Shown here one piece after another: positions 35,010 to 48,038 of a DNA stretch of 64,000 nucleotides. The notes beneath the pieces were generated by a model. The model did no database searches and had not been told where the DNA came from. It worked only from the letters and a program-made list of their open reading frames with translations. Made by a program: the position numbers and the translations under genes. The stretch comes from Apostichopus japonicus (taxonomy: Eukaryota > Echinodermata > Holothuroidea > Aspidochirotida > Stichopodidae): contig NC_092579.1 in NCBI RefSeq assembly GCF_037975245.1, positions 3,064,001 to 3,128,000 on the forward strand. Reading direction: 5' to 3'. How positions within the stretch are numbered: the stretch's first letter is position 1; the number at the start of each line of letters is the position of its first letter.

Positions 35010-35041
35010 TTGACTCTGGTTTGAAAATTTCAGCATTGTAA
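35010..35041 (+). CDS. MPRIP: MPRIP terminal coding exon with stop codon (short)
   Basis: A strong pyrimidine-rich acceptor (cacttctctccaacag) is followed by 32 nt that fit the open phase exactly: C from the previous exon plus TT gives Leu, then DSGLKISAL and TAA at 35039-35041. The fit in phase and the immediate stop support it as the last coding exon, but it is short and shows no recognisable similarity to the vertebrate C-terminus (SKSNPDFL region). A different last exon, or an additional one skipped by eye, is possible. Confidence 0.5.
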
Positions 35042-35444
35042 TGGACGTTAAGCTGGGGAGACGGACAGATATTATCTGCTGGCTGGACCAGATGATTGTC
35101 TAATTATTAGGGCTGTGTTTCATCGTTGTTATTATTTGTGTTTACTCTCCTATTTATTTCTCCTTGTTTTTTTGCCTGTCTGCCATCAGTGAGCTTTATA
35201 ATTTAACTGTACAGTTGTTCTAGGGTTGTCTCTGCTCGCAATGATCGTAAATGGAATCACTCAGGTAGTAGCTGATAGCTTGTAAAGTTGTCCTTGGTTT
35301 TTTTTTCTTTTTTTCGTTCTCCTTTTTCCTGTTCTTGTGCATAGCATTTATCTGTCATAGTATCATATATCTGCCATACCCATTGGAAATCTCTTGTGAG
35401 AATCAATAGTGAAGAAACCGGCAAATCCAACATAATATTGAGAC

Positions 35445-35450
35445 AATAAA
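35445..35450 (+). promoter_or_regulatory. Candidate polyadenylation signal for the MPRIP homologue
   Basis: AATAAA lies about 400 nt after the proposed stop codon. Other AATAAA hexamers follow near 37012, 37149 and 37334, so the real 3' end may be further on. Hexamers are frequent by chance in such AT-rich DNA. Confidence 0.3.
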
Positions 35451-38400
35451 AAGCCAAATGTTGAATTCCTCTGTACCCCTTTTATTTCAGTTCATTTAAG
35501 TGACAAGAAAATTTAAACATCTAGTTAAGGTCTGTTTAGTTAACATCTGTTTAGGTCTGATAATAGAAATTCATACATACCACATTTGTTACATGCTGAA
35601 TATTAATCAGAAAAAAATACTTGCTTCTTATCTTCATAGTCAAAGGGGTTGAACATTAAATTGGTATATCACATGATGCTAGTACAATCTATTTATACAT
35701 TGTGCTTTTCCCAGTTGCCATTTTGTCAGAGAAATTCTTGTGACAAATGACGTTTCACCTAGTCCCAGGGGGAAGGGAAGAAATGTCTCAATTCAAATGA
35801 TTGAAAACTGATTTTTCTTCAGTGTTGATTTCATACAGTATTCTTCTTTTGTTGTCATTTCATAACATTTTCCCAGTTAATTTGTATGTACATTTATAAC
35901 ACATCTTGCTCTTGCTTATATTTTTGTAATGTGATGATACTGGTGTACTCAGCCAAGCTGTGGATTGTATACACTGTGGAATCGCTGGGCCAAACAATAC
36001 GTTAAGACGGAAAGGAATAGCCGAAAGTTTTAATATGAACTCATTGCGCTAAAGCTTTTCATGGTTAGTGATCCCGAGGTACTCTCTCCTTAGTTTGAAC
36101 TGAGATTTATCTAGTGGCTTGTTTTCAAACTCTTTTTTTTTTTTTTTTTCCTTTTTACATTCTCTAATTATATCCATTTCAGATTGTTGTTAACCTTGAG
36201 GAATAGTATGTGCAGTATTAATGTATTCTTATTCATACTGGTAATGTTAGATTATAGTTGTGGAACTTGTATTCAGAATAGAACATCACTTCCATAGAGT
36301 TCTTGGCTTGAAGACATTATGGTGTCAGAAGTGGGAAAACTGAAGATATAAATGCTGTAACGAGTGTGCAACAAAATTTGTACTGGCTTAAATGAACAAA
36401 GTTTATCAAAAAGGTATATTTCAATGTATGAAGTTACCCTTTAATTTTTTATTTCGGACCTAATTATTTAACCTTAAACAGTCCATCATTCTGCTCTTCA
36501 AAATCTAAAAATAATTTCTGTTTTGAAATTATATCTTTTTATTTTTTTGGTAATTGGTTAATTATTCCATCAATTATTACTGCTATTGGTCAAGAAAAAG
36601 AAAACATTCATGAACGAAGAAGCTTGTGTGTCATTCCTTTATGTTGAAATTACAGGTAATGTCTTGTTATCAGACCAGTTTAAATCTTTTGGGATTAAGA
36701 TGTTAAATATCATTCATTGTAGAATGAAATAGTGGTTGGAGTCATGCAATAATAAGGTACAAATTGCACATTCCTGTTAAAAGAATGAAGAATTTTTTTA
36801 AGGAAAACTGTTGTGAATATAAAATCCTACGATGCTGTAACACATTTTGTTGTCAGCATTTTTTTAAGTGGCTGAAAAAAAGTGTCCTTGCGGTAAATTA
36901 ATGCAGATTTCATTCCTTCCCATAATGCAACATTCTACAGGGTGGTTTTTGTAGAATTTCTTATAGCTTGCATTCCTCTTGCAGACCAATAATTCCTTGA
37001 TGTGCCTCTAGTAATAAACAGAGAAGCAAATAGATTCCAAATGTGTGTCTTTCGGTTTACTACTGAAGAAAAATGTACAACAAAAAAAAACATTCTTTTT
37101 GTATTATAGTTTCAAGTGAATGAAGATTGTATGGATCAAGGAGAGATTAACAATAAAAATGCTGTTTTTGCTAAATGTGGAAATGAATGGGTGTGTTAGT
37201 TAATCTATTTTATGTACCACTCTTTCCAGTGTCATTTAAAAATGCAATATTTCATTCATATACAAGGGTATATGCAGGAGTCAAATTTGGAATTGTGCTG
37301 TGAAGGGAACTTTTTTCATATCATAGAAAGATCAATAAAATCTAAATGCCAATTTTAGTATATATTTGTTCAAAGCATTTCCAGTCTTTTAGCATAAAAT
37401 GCCAAGCTTAATCGCTTCCTTTCCCTCTTATCTTACGGGGATATCTGTCAAGTGAACAAGATGTGTATGTAGCCTAACAGGTTATATGTATGGGAATAAG
37501 TTAGCCTAGCTCCTAATTCTGTCTTTTTTGGTGGCATCTGTGCATTAAATTGGGATGCTGATACCTCACTTCTTTTTCTGTAGTGTATTCATAAAGTTTC
37601 ATACTCTACAGGAGAGTTGTAAACATCGTCATTAATGTGAGAACTGACTGTATAAATGTGTGGTGTGCTTATAATAACATCAGTCAATTTCCATGTCTTT
37701 GATTCATCAATTTAATTTGCTTAATGTATTTGATATGATGTATTATTTGTAAGTAGAGTTTGAATAAGTAGCACATTGCAAGCTCTTGTTGTATCCATCC
37801 AGTACATAGGAATAAATTATTCTCCATAATCAAGAAAAAAGATGTCCTTGTTGTCTTTTGTCCCACCTGTTTAAGCATATGTGATGAATAACCCAGCTAC
37901 GATTCATATTGTTTAAGCCCCCAGTGTGGTACTGTAGCAGCCTTCATCTTTTTGCACTCTTTTGCTACAATAAGAATTGTTTCCAAGAGCACCCGTATCT
38001 CTTTTTAAGTTTGAGTTGATACTGAAACTGATCCTAGGGTTTGAAGAGTTCAAACTCAATGCTATGAAAGCAATTTAATTAAGCATCAGTAAAGAACACA
38101 ATTTTTTGAAGTTAGCAAACTAATCTCAAGCAAAGATCTAAAGTCTAAGCTTTGTGGCCTACAAAGTTATGTTTTGTTAACATTACTTCTGTGAGTCCTG
38201 GTGTTATCTGTGTATTACAAGTAAGAGATTGTTTTAAGCGATTCTGAACACGGCCACTTATGAAATCTGACTCCGAAAGACAAGAAAAACATACCAAGAA
38301 TTATTTGAAAGGAAAACATGATATATTGCTGTAAGATCAACAGTGATAATTAATGCATGTACATAATAATAATAAGAGGAGAATACAGGTATCTATTCTA

Positions 38401-40359
38401 ATAGCGTGAGAATGTTTGAGATGAAAGAAACTGAACGGCTATTGCACAAAACTATTGATTTAGTGATATATTTATAGTAAAGGAGAATCTCTATGATAAG
38501 TGCATTTGCAAGCTATAGTCTCATGAAAAGTGATCCTTCAAGATTCCATTGTAAGATTTAAGGGAAAAAACCTTTTCCATTAAAAGACCCTCCTCAAAGA
38601 TGCATAAATATTCATGAAATAAGCCTGGTGGAATTTTTAAAGAGAAGATGAAAATTCACAAATATAAGGTTCCTGATGCGACAACAATCTGAAGCACACG
38701 ACACTGGACGTAGTATTATTCCTCTCTCTGAAGCTAACCCACCAAGGGGACTATGACATACAGTGGTACATTCAATATCTTTCAAGAATGACATGATACA
38801 AGCATTGTTTGTATCATGTACCACTGATACCAGTTCTGAGAGACTTGTCCAAATGTAAATTACAACACTTAATGCCAGAAAATATGCAGAGTAGGCTATG
38901 TTACAACATCAGCTACCATAATACTCAGGTATATATTGTAGCATACTATATAGTTACAGCATACTTTAAATATGTATTCTTGCAACATACTGCAAATTCA
39001 TACTACTATGATGTACTGCAACATACTGACCTGTAAAACATTAAACAGTATTGATTATAACCTCAAACTGAATTTATTGGTCCCAAATATAGGAATGCTT
39101 AACCTACTGTTGCTTGGATGGTTTTAAAGGTACTTCAAAGATCAGAAAAACATGACTGCACATAAAATTGAAAACAAAATGAGGATAACAGCTTAGGCTC
39201 GGGAGGCCATTTTAAATCCCTCTGCCATGGTTGGGGATAATGCTGTTTCATTCTGACATCGGCCAATCTTAAAGCAACTTAATAATAAATATTTAATTTT
39301 AACAAAATTTTAATAACGTAATATTTAGCTAAATAATGAGTTGTAATGACTAATGAGTTACAAGTGTTTCCACAACAAAAGAAACCAAATTCCAATTTAT
39401 ATTTCCAACTTAAAGACAATGGATATTGTTTTGATAATTCATGCTATATTTTTTTCCTTCCTTTTTGCTGTTTTGTCAAAATTTGAAACAAATGTGAACA
39501 TTCAAGTTTATATACAGGGCTAGGGCAGTGCTTTCAGATATCAAAACTAGCCAAATATTGATGTGTGTGGAAAGAAAATGTTACCAGCAAAAGTTTAAAC
39601 TGAAAATGAAATACTGTAGTAAAATGAACAGAAAATGTTGAATAACAACAAATAAGAACAAGATTCATGATTGCTGCCCACAGCAACATGAAGTTCACAA
39701 ACACTTAAAATGATGCCTAAACAATGTTTGAGAATCATGTAACTCATTTAGAACAATATCAAGCAAAAGTTTGATGCAGTGTGGAACATTACACAGTCCA
39801 AGAATTGAAACAAAAGCAGCCCTTTCAAAGCAAAATGGACTAGATGGAAAATAATAAGATGAGAAAATGTCACACAATAAAAGTAATTGATAACTATAGA
39901 ATAAATTGTAATTATAAGTAAAGCTACACTTGTAATTACAATGTTTATTTTACAGTTATAACTTTAATGTCAAATTCATAATAAATATTTAATAATGATC
40001 ACTTCTGTTATAATTAAAGTCACTACCCTATACAAGGACAATGAGGCAGTTATAGGATTCCATGGCATTGAACAGGCAACTGAAAAAACAAAACATAAAT
40101 AACAACAGCATCACAAGTATTTCTTATTACCTCTAATACCAATTTACAATATTCATGTATCTTAAGCCATTAAATAGTGTTTTTTTTTTACATTCATGGC
40201 CCTTCCTCCTTTTTAAAAATGATGAATTTTGTGAACTCAATGTTTTCTTAGTGTAAATACATATCATCTCTGTGGACTGACAGTAACCATGAAACTTCAC
40301 AATGGCAGCTAATTACAAAATCTGAGCCTATAACTCAATCTTGGCTTAAAAAGCTTGAT

Positions 40360-40860
40360 CCAAGCATACTGCTCAATATTAGCATACTACCATATAAGTA
40401 AGTATGCAGTACCATGTAAGCATACCACTTAAGGAAGCATATCATTCTAAGCACTCTGCTCAACCTTGTAACACATTTAATGCAGATATCATGCTACATC
40501 TAAGCTAACTGTTCAATCTTAGCATACTAGTACTGCTTAATCTCAGCATACTGCATCTAAATATGTGACTCTATCTTACAGTAGTATACTGTTAAATCTA
40601 GTGTAGTACTCATGTAAGTGTACTGTTCAACTTAAGCATACTAGTACTGTTTAATCTCAGCATACTGCGTGTAAACATGTGACTCTACCTCAGCAAACTG
40701 CACCTAAATATGTGACTCTATCTCAGCATACTGCATCTAAATATGTGACTCTATCTTAAGATACTGTTAAATCTAGTGTAGGACTGATCTAAGTGTACTT
40801 TTCAATCTAAGCATACTACTTCATATGTACACATACTGTTAAATCAGCTCAATTTGAGTT
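40360..40860. repeat. Degenerate minisatellite (AGCATACTGCATCTAAATAT-like)
   Basis: Blocks such as CTCAGCATACTGCATCTAAA, TATGTGACTCTATCT and GTGTACTGTTCAA recur at irregular spacing across about 500 bp. Confidence 0.6.
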
Positions 40861-42556
40861 TGCTACATAATACAGAGGCATTATGATAATACTCTTGTTT
40901 TTAAGCATAATACACTTGTTTCTAAGCATAATACTAATTTCTTAGCAATAAACTTTTGATTTTAATCATGCTCCTCAAAAATCACTACCTTCTCTTCAAG
41001 CTTGGATATCAATGTTCATCTAAACATGTAATTATAAGGTTAGTCATCTACAACCTGAATTCAATAAGAAGATTGCTGACTTTCTCATCACTTGCTAAAA
41101 TTATTTCAATTTAATTCCACTGCAAGATGTGTGAATGATCTCAATGCTTACTCTGAAATGATTCAAATCTAATTTCACTGTGAGACTGCTCAAAGATCTC
41201 ATTGGTTACCCACAAAATCCTGAAATCTAATTTAACTGCTCAATGTCCCCTTTTCTGTGAGCTTACTGAGAAAACCTTCACCTTCTGAAGCGGAACCCGA
41301 GTGACTAATATGTTAAACTGAGAACTCATTCCACTGATGAAGTATATTGACACGAAATCACACAGCAGGTATCGAATCTATCCTGTCCGAAAACCGAGGC
41401 TCTGAAATCGATCAACCGCACAGATTTACATAGACAGGATGTTTGTCGCCCCCAAAACACTGTGTCTGTAAGAAGTCGGTAAAATGTATCCATCGGAGGG
41501 AACATTAAGGTTGTTTGTTTTCTATTTCTTTGAACGTCACAAAGGAAACAAATCGATATTAAGGACGCCCGCTTGGAGGTCATCCAGATACATACTGAAG
41601 ATCAACATTGATGGGTAAAATCTGTTTGGTTTATCAATTAATGGATACAATCGAGAAAAGAGTTGGAATAAATAAAAAATGAAAAAGGCCCTTTTCTCTA
41701 AATATTTAAGAGGTTAATTTGAACGGAAAGTTTGACAGTTTTCCAACAAGAATCTACAGAAACTGCATTTTCTCGATAAGATAGACGAAACAGAATACTG
41801 AGCAGGTATGTAAGAGCCTGTGACAAATGTTTACAAGATAGGCTACTCTAATAACATCATGGCTAGAGTCCACAGCTTTTCTATAAATATCTCCTCTCTT
41901 GATACAAATAATTTACTTCCCCAAAACAAAACATTTGTGCTAACAATGTCATGATTGTCTAAATTAGACCACCACTTTAATATTGTGACTCACTCAACTT
42001 TGGGACAAATTGCTATAAACAGTAGCCAAAGTTGTCAGTGAAAATGCTGACATTTAGAAGCCCTCTTCGACATATGCACATTACAATCACTTGACAGAGA
42101 CAATTTACGTCCCGAGCATTTCGTTGTTATGCTGGGGGTATGATTGTATAATATATTATCGTACCTCTCACAGAATGTAACTAGGTCGCTCTCTTCTGTA
42201 TTTCCATAGCTACCAAAAGCTAGGCCTGGAGTCATCGCATAACATTACATACACAATGTGAAACTACTACAACGTTCAGTTCCAAGATAGATTTCATTGG
42301 CTATGCAGTATTAAAGCTATGACGATGATGTGAGCTTTGTTGAGTGGGAGGTGTGCAAGAGGAGGGGGGTGGGGGGGTGAGTTAGAAACAAACCACTAAA
42401 TACTGAAAAGCAAAGAGACGTCTATTTTTTTTGTCAAAGCTTCAGAAGCTACCATTATTAAACAATAAACACACTAAAGCTATTTAGTGTTTTTACTTTG
42501 ATTTTCTACTTCTAAATATTTTACCCTTACATCTGATAAACATAAAACAAACACAT

Positions 42557-42818
42557 CAGGGTTCCCATACTCTCTTGAAAATGAAACTCCATCAGTTTTA
42601 TTCATTTTAATTAAGAAATTCCATGAAACTGATACATAGAAAACGAGATCTGGGTACACTTTTGGAGAAAGAAAAGGACAAGGGTTGCAAAAAACTGAGA
42701 AAGTCATTCCATTCTCAAAGACATTTTTACTCTTATAAACATGACGTTTCCAAGCCTAGAATTTGCTTTTTCAATTTCCATGACATTTCATTCTTTTTCC
42801 ATGAGCATGGGAACCCTG
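42557..42818. mobile_element. hAT-like MITE, 262 bp
   Basis: Ends CAGGGTTCCCATACTC and, inverted, CAGGGTTCCCATGCTC (15 of 16 pairs), followed by related A-rich stretches. CAGGG ends fit hAT-type miniature elements. No intact 8-bp direct repeat is visible at the borders, so the target duplication has decayed or the copy was rearranged. No coding capacity. Confidence 0.6.
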
Positions 42819-43079
42819 CATATTAAACACACACAATTTGTAGAAACATGTGAATGACTGGACATAAGTACATGAAGATACCAGAGAACAGAATAAGAAT
42901 GAGGTGAACATTGACTGAGAAATACTGAAACGACACTAAAAAAAAGATAAAATTAATTAACCCCTGGAGACCCAGTCAAGCAACATCTAAATAAAAATTA
43001 CAAATTATTTATACTGTTTATCATATAACTAAGAAATGATGATGACAGTGTAAGTTAGTTACAAAAAGTGTGAATTTGT

Positions 43080-43400
43080 TTGCTCGATTTACCATCCTTT
43101 AGCAAGTGAAAACTATTATCATTATCAATTAGCAGCTGAAAACTATTATCAAATCATATCTGTTAGAAGCTACTTATTATCATTATTACTAATATCCCCT
43201 AGCAACTGAACACTGATTTAAAAAAGAAAAATATCATAGCAAATGAGAACTACTTCCACTATCCCTTTAAAAACCGAAAACTATTAAGAATATGACATAA
43301 ATGAAAATTGTTATCAACATCCCCTAGCAACTGCAAATGATTAATCAACATCCCCTAGCAACTGGAATTGTTTACCATAATCTCTTAACAGATGACAAAT
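43080..43400. repeat. Degenerate minisatellite (CCCTAGCAACTGAAAACTATTA-like)
   Basis: The phrase (C)CCCTAGCAACTG(A)AAACT followed by ATTATCA recurs about seven to nine times with unequal spacing of 25-60 bp. Confidence 0.65.
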
Positions 43401-44859
43401 ACCCTCACAAACCGGCTTCATTCTCCTGGAAGGAAAAAAAAACAAAACCTGAAAACAGAATAATTTTTTTCAAGGTTGATTAAATTATAATTTGTTTTTC
43501 GACTGCTTGCTTTCCACTCATTGTTTTTTTGCTTACCCATTGTCTCTATTTATAAATTTGGTATTGATTGGTTTTTGTAAAGTTGCTACCAGCAGAGGTG
43601 TATTACCATTTGAGGTCTGGTATACTGTAAACATAACAGTGCAGAGCTAGATGCCAATGTACAAGCAATCCTTAAGCATGGACATTAGCAGCAGTTTAAT
43701 AAAAAATAATTAAAAAAAAAAAAAAAGTTTTCAATTACTTGACTAAACGATTTACATTGCATCTCGGCGGAATTTTTTTCTTTAAATAGTGCCATGTAAC
43801 CTAATTCCACGAAGATTCAACAATCTTAAATGCATTATTAAACATATTGGATGGATTGAAGGCATTCATCATGTGATCATGTGACAACAACAAAGTACCG
43901 TAACAAAGCTTTGTAGCTACACACAGTCAGACCGAATCAGAACCAGTCACAGCACCGGTGATCTAACTTGAATTCCTACACACAGCTATCATACAGCTAT
44001 CATGAATTAACGTCTGAAGGGTATAATGCATGTACTCCTCTTATCTGCATTAAATACCTCTGCTGGTTCTACCTCTAAACTGATCTATAAATTACACGTA
44101 TAACGTAGAATGTATGACAAGGTTACCATTGTCGTAAAATGGAATAACTTTGAATTTAGATACGGTCACAGAAGAAGGGAAGGAAGGAATATCTATGCAT
44201 TACACAGGCATCATCAGAATGGATTGGTCAATTATGTAAATGGTGACCAGTGTAGGATTTACATTAGTAGTACTGTTGGCTGGCAATGAAGGTAAGTAGA
44301 GTTGCAACAGCTTAGTACTTTGGCAAAAGTAGATTGCTTAATAGTCGATAGACTATATCAATATTTATTATATAATGTATATAATAATATATATTTAATA
44401 TATATTATATATTATTATGTATATCATTGATCTGGAAATAAAGGTGAACTTGATCATTCTCCACGACACATGGATTATGGCCCAGTACTGTGGCCAAGGT
44501 GTATATACTATTACCTGTCTAGCAAGGTATCTAACCTTCTGACCATTCTAGTAATAATACCAACAGCTGACCACTCTCCACTCTCCACTAGTGTGCTATG
44601 GCTTACTACTGAGCCAATGCAAATTTAACAAGGTATCTACTGGTAGAGAAATTTTGCACAGTATCCAGTAGCTGAAAATTCTAACAATGTAGGTACCACC
44701 TGATACTGCTCTGATGGGAATAAGCTTCACCCGGCTGGTGATTCTGGCAAGGCTTAAAACTAAGGAGTAATTTATTTATAATCTCCCACCTGACTAGTTT
44801 ACTGAGTGGTGGGTGCTATCTAGAGGGGCTGGCTTCGTACTGCCTTAGGGTATCCACTA

Positions 44860-45420
44860 GCTGACCATTCTGGCAATATATCTACTCCCTAATCACTCTG
44901 GCAAGGAATCTAATAGCTGACCAATCTGGCAATTTATCTAATAGCTGACCAATCTGGCAATATATCTACTAGCTAACCACTGGCAATTTATCTACTCCCT
45001 AATCACTCTTGCAAGGATATCTACTAACTGACCAATCTAGCAATTTATCTACTAGCTGACCACTCTGGCAATTTATCTACTCCCTAATAATTCTGGCAAG
45101 GATACTACTAGCTGACCACTCTGGCAAGGAATCTACTAGCTGACCACTCTGGCAATATATTGACTAGCTGAACTCTATGGCAAGGAATCTACTAGCTGAC
45201 CACTCTGGCAATATATTGACTAGCTTATTATGCTGGCAATTTATCTACTAGCTGATCACTCTGGAAATATATCTACTAGCTAACACCTGGAAATTTATCT
45301 ACTCCCCTAATCACTCTGGCAAGGAGTCTTCTAGCTGACCACTCTGGCAAGGAGTCTACTAGCTGACCACTCTGGCAATATATCTACTAGCTGAAAACTC
45401 TGGCAATCTATCTTTTTCAT
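44860..45420. repeat. 28-bp minisatellite downstream of the Rab gene
   Basis: The unit is CTACTAGCTGACCACTCTGG followed by CAATATAT or CAAGGAAT. About 18-20 copies with variation (CTCCCTAATCACTCTGGCAA is a second variant). It starts about 950 bp beyond the Rab stop codon, so it may fall in or just after the 3' UTR. Confidence 0.85.
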
Positions 45421-45505
45421 GATTTTCATGATAGTGAAACCATTGACTAAGGCTTGTAAGAATTTCTCTCCTCTTGTGTGTGGAATACTGACAACTTCCC
45501 ATAGC

Positions 45506-45511
45506 TTTATT
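45506..45511 (-). promoter_or_regulatory. Candidate polyadenylation signal for the Rab gene
   Basis: TTTATT on the + strand (AATAAA on the - strand) lies about 850 nt beyond the Rab stop codon. Other copies exist nearer 44.4-44.8 kb, so the assignment is tentative. Confidence 0.2.
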
Positions 45512-46363
45512 CAAAGGCTTTTTCTCTGAGTAAAAGACAGCTGTTAATTGTTAAAAATTCAATGAACTTATGGCAATTATTTGCTTTTCTCTAAGCTTAC
45601 AAGGTCAAATGGTACCTAAAGAAACAGAGTATGGAGGGGTTGAATTCTTCTGAAAGAAACAACAATTCCACAAGATACAGACAACATCCCTGCCTCCCTA
45701 CCTTCCCTGTCACCCCACCCTGCTCCCCCACCCTACCCTACCCCAGAAAAACAAACTTCCAATGAAACAGTTGATCAAACACCCAAGCTGGATCGTATAC
45801 CTTGCAATATACCATTAAAGCCATTTTCTAAATCAATAAAATCAAAAGATCAAGCAAACCCGATAAATAATAAGATAGAGATATAGTACTAATAATAAAA
45901 ATATTATTATTATTATTATTAGAGATATAGAATCCATGGAACAGTCAAGATGATGTTGGTAAACCCACCAAAAAAAGCCAATTTTCACATAATTTTTTTT
46001 AATATTTCATATATATATATATTTACATGCAATCATATAAACATCCCAAAATCAACCATGGTTTATAATGTCAAATATAATTTGTCAAATTTTTTCCTCT
46101 CGTCACCTGCAATGACTTCTGGCATCACTTGGACGAAAGCAATATTTGCACCAAAGTGATAAAAACTAACAAACCATAAAATCTGTCTCTTCTTGTTTTG
46201 TCTTCTCATAAATTCTTGCTTTTTTTGGCTGCACATAAATGCACAATTCTTCCTCCATTTCAGCCACCTTTTCACTCCAGTGATATTCTGTACTTCATGT
46301 CACAAATATAGGTCCGTCTACCAATTTTTACCGGTTGAATTTCATCTCAAATTTCGAGCTCAC

Positions 46364-46463
46364 TCAACAACATTTGGATGGCACCTGTTTCTGCTGGTCC
46401 ACAAATTCCAATACGCTGAATTTCGGGTCATTCGGTCTTCTGGTCTTCTTCACTTGAAGATCC
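46364..46463 (-). CDS. Rab26/37-like terminal exon: hypervariable tail with CC prenylation signal
   Basis: A 100-nt coding segment after the acceptor tttctctcaaaag. The first G completes the Lys codon of the previous exon; then 32 codons encode DLQVKKTRRPNDPKFSVLEF VDQQKQVPSKCC and a TGA stop. The basic stretch followed by PxFxVxxFV and a final Cys-Cys matches the tail of Rab26/37 proteins, where the two cysteines receive geranylgeranyl groups for membrane attachment. The 3' UTR continues to lower coordinates. Confidence 0.9.
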
Positions 46464-47961
46464 CTTTTGAGAGAAACATAGCAAGGAAATATCATTAAAC
46501 GATGCTACTTCAGGTTTACATCGTTTCATTATCTATATGCTATTAGCAATAAAGACAGTTACAATGCTTGTGTATTCTATTTCTATGATATTCTCAAGGT
46601 TGCAGTGGTGTAGTTACTTTCTCTGTTGTTGTTAACTCAAATCCTTTTCACATCGTTAACACATCCATCACACTCGAGCTTCCATCTCTTTGCCAAACAC
46701 AAAAAAACATGCTTTTCACCAAATCAGAAGGCCTTTAGACCAGGATACAAATGTGCTTCATTCTAATATGCCACATTCAACTACCAAGATAAGTTTGAGA
46801 GAGAAAGAAAGAGTGTAAGGTTCATCCAAGCTTTAATCTTTAAGCAATTGTGATTTAGTAAAAGGTTTTCACCCTTTAATCTCTGGTGACCTGAAATGAC
46901 CTCTTGAGAAAACAACAGGGATCTTGTACTCAATAAAACAAAAACACCACACACTTTAATGCACAAACAACCATTTTTGAATTATACCTCAATATTTTAC
47001 TGCATAAGAATTAATCCACACTTTTGCTGTATACTCAACATTTCATGGAGATTCATTGTATAAACACAGCACCATCCTGTCCAACGGAAGAACTCGTAAA
47101 ACATAACCGACACATAACCGAGTGTGTATGAACACTCTCTATTACTCTCTACATACCGCACGCATGGAACCACTTCAACATGATCAGTACATTCTTTTCT
47201 ATTATGTAATCACATATATCTGCTACGTAAGTAAAATAAGTAAACAGATTTTCTGAGAGGAATTTCATATTAATATAGTTATGCTGTATATATATTTGTA
47301 TATACATTGTTGTATATATAGATGTGTATCTTTTCTCTCAGGTTTCACACATGCATACACCTTCCCACACAGCTAGTCTCAGAGGTTTTCTTTCTATATT
47401 TTTAGCTTCTGCTGTAACTCTGTAAGGCACTTGGGACATTTGAAATGATTCAACCTCCACAGGCAATGTCAGCCAGCAGTATTTCTGATAGCTTCAAACC
47501 TTTGATGACATTTTTTCAAGAAGTGCTGGTACAGTTGGCTGTGCAACAAATTAACAGAAATCTAGGAATTCCTCATTGCCTGCAGAGAGAGCTTCATCTT
47601 CGAAAACAACCCGTTCAATGTTTAGCTCTGTACAGTATGTTCTTTGGCAATGCCATTGGATGTGCATGAGGGGGTATACATATAAAACAAAATCCCATAG
47701 AAGCAACTAAACCATGTCAGTTATTTACTGGGCTATCATAAAATTCCTTAAAGTTGACTTCAGAAATGATAAATGATGCGGCCATTAATCCACCTGTGAG
47801 GTGACATGAAGAGGAGGCTACATGGTTAGAAATAGTTTGGTATATTAATATCATATTTCTCTGAAGTGGAGAAGGGGATGATATGATAGGTGAGGGGGGG
47901 GGGGAATGTGAAAGATGGTGTTTACTTGTTAGCTGCCACTAAATTCATATAAAATACTCAC
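46464..47961. other. Last recognised Rab intron
   Basis: About 1.5 kb. It contains a TATATA stretch near 47285-47330 and a G10 run near 47895. Short - strand peptides around 47400-47670 (one with HFKCPKCLTELQQ) were inspected and not accepted as exons. Confidence 0.6.
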
Positions 47962-48038
47962 TTTGCCACAGCTAGAAATGCCAAGTCCACATTGAGGCCA
48001 CTCTTAGCACTGGTTTCCATGTATGGAATCTTGTTGTC
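47962..48038 (-). CDS. Rab26/37-like exon: G5 box (SAK) and helix 5
   Basis: A 77-nt exon, acceptor ttgtctacacag, donor gtgagt. It encodes DNKIPYMETSAKSGLNVDLA and FLAVA, plus two bases of a Lys codon. ETSAK is the G5 box that contacts the guanine base, and GLNVDLAF is the start of helix 5 in Rab26. It joins in phase with the exon at 52426-52548, giving LAK-DNKIPYMETSAK against LAKEYGLPFMETSAK in vertebrates. Confidence 0.9.

Larger units (their letters stand above)
3650..35041 (+). other. MPRIP: Gene span: MPRIP (myosin phosphatase Rho-interacting protein) homologue, 15 exons, 5' end outside the window
   Basis: Fifteen exons with AG/GT borders join in one frame of 1591 codons plus stop, and every intron phase is compatible. 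Vertebrate MPRIP is a scaffold that binds RhoA and the myosin-binding subunit of myosin phosphatase and sits on actin stress fibres; its known layout is PH1, linker, PH2, coiled coil. The same order is seen here: PH1 end (residues 1-15 of the window product), basic/Ser-rich linker (16-396), PH2 (397-about 495), acidic/basic linker (to 628), coiled coil (629-about 1560). Invertebrates usually have one gene equivalent to the vertebrate MPRIP/TRIOBP pair, so it may be co-orthologous to both. The coiled coil is longer than in the canonical short human isoform. The promoter, start codon and most of PH1 are left of the window. The gene is convergent with the Rab gene at 46.4-52.5 kb. Family assignment rests on remembered motif similarity, not a database search. 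Confidence 0.85.
35042..46363. other. MPRIP 3' UTR, convergent intergenic region and Rab 3' UTR
   Basis: Eleven kilobases between the two stop codons. The left 0.4-2.3 kb is probably MPRIP 3' UTR and the right part (about 45.5-46.36 kb) Rab 3' UTR. No further gene is recognised on either strand; the longest frames are short and lack coding character. It contains degenerate repeats at 40360-40860 and 43080-43400, a hAT-like MITE at 42557-42818, an AT-palindromic stretch near 44360-44420, a minisatellite at 44860-45420 and an ATT microsatellite near 45900. Confidence 0.6.

Noticed and set aside
41326-41583. 85-codon - strand open frame in the intergenic region
   Set aside because: No recognisable domain, no conserved motif, no flanking splice structure; compatible with chance.
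44860-45420. Regular 28-bp repeats as a possible CRISPR array
   Set aside because: The units are contiguous and degenerate without unique spacers, and the genome is animal. It is a minisatellite.
47400-47670. - strand peptides including TELNIERVVFEDEALSAGNEEF and HFKCPKCLTELQQKLKI in a Rab intron
   Set aside because: The pieces lie in different frames, are interrupted by stops, and have no convincing splice sites linking them. The CPKC part looks like a zinc-binding motif but is too short; the Rab exons splice across it.
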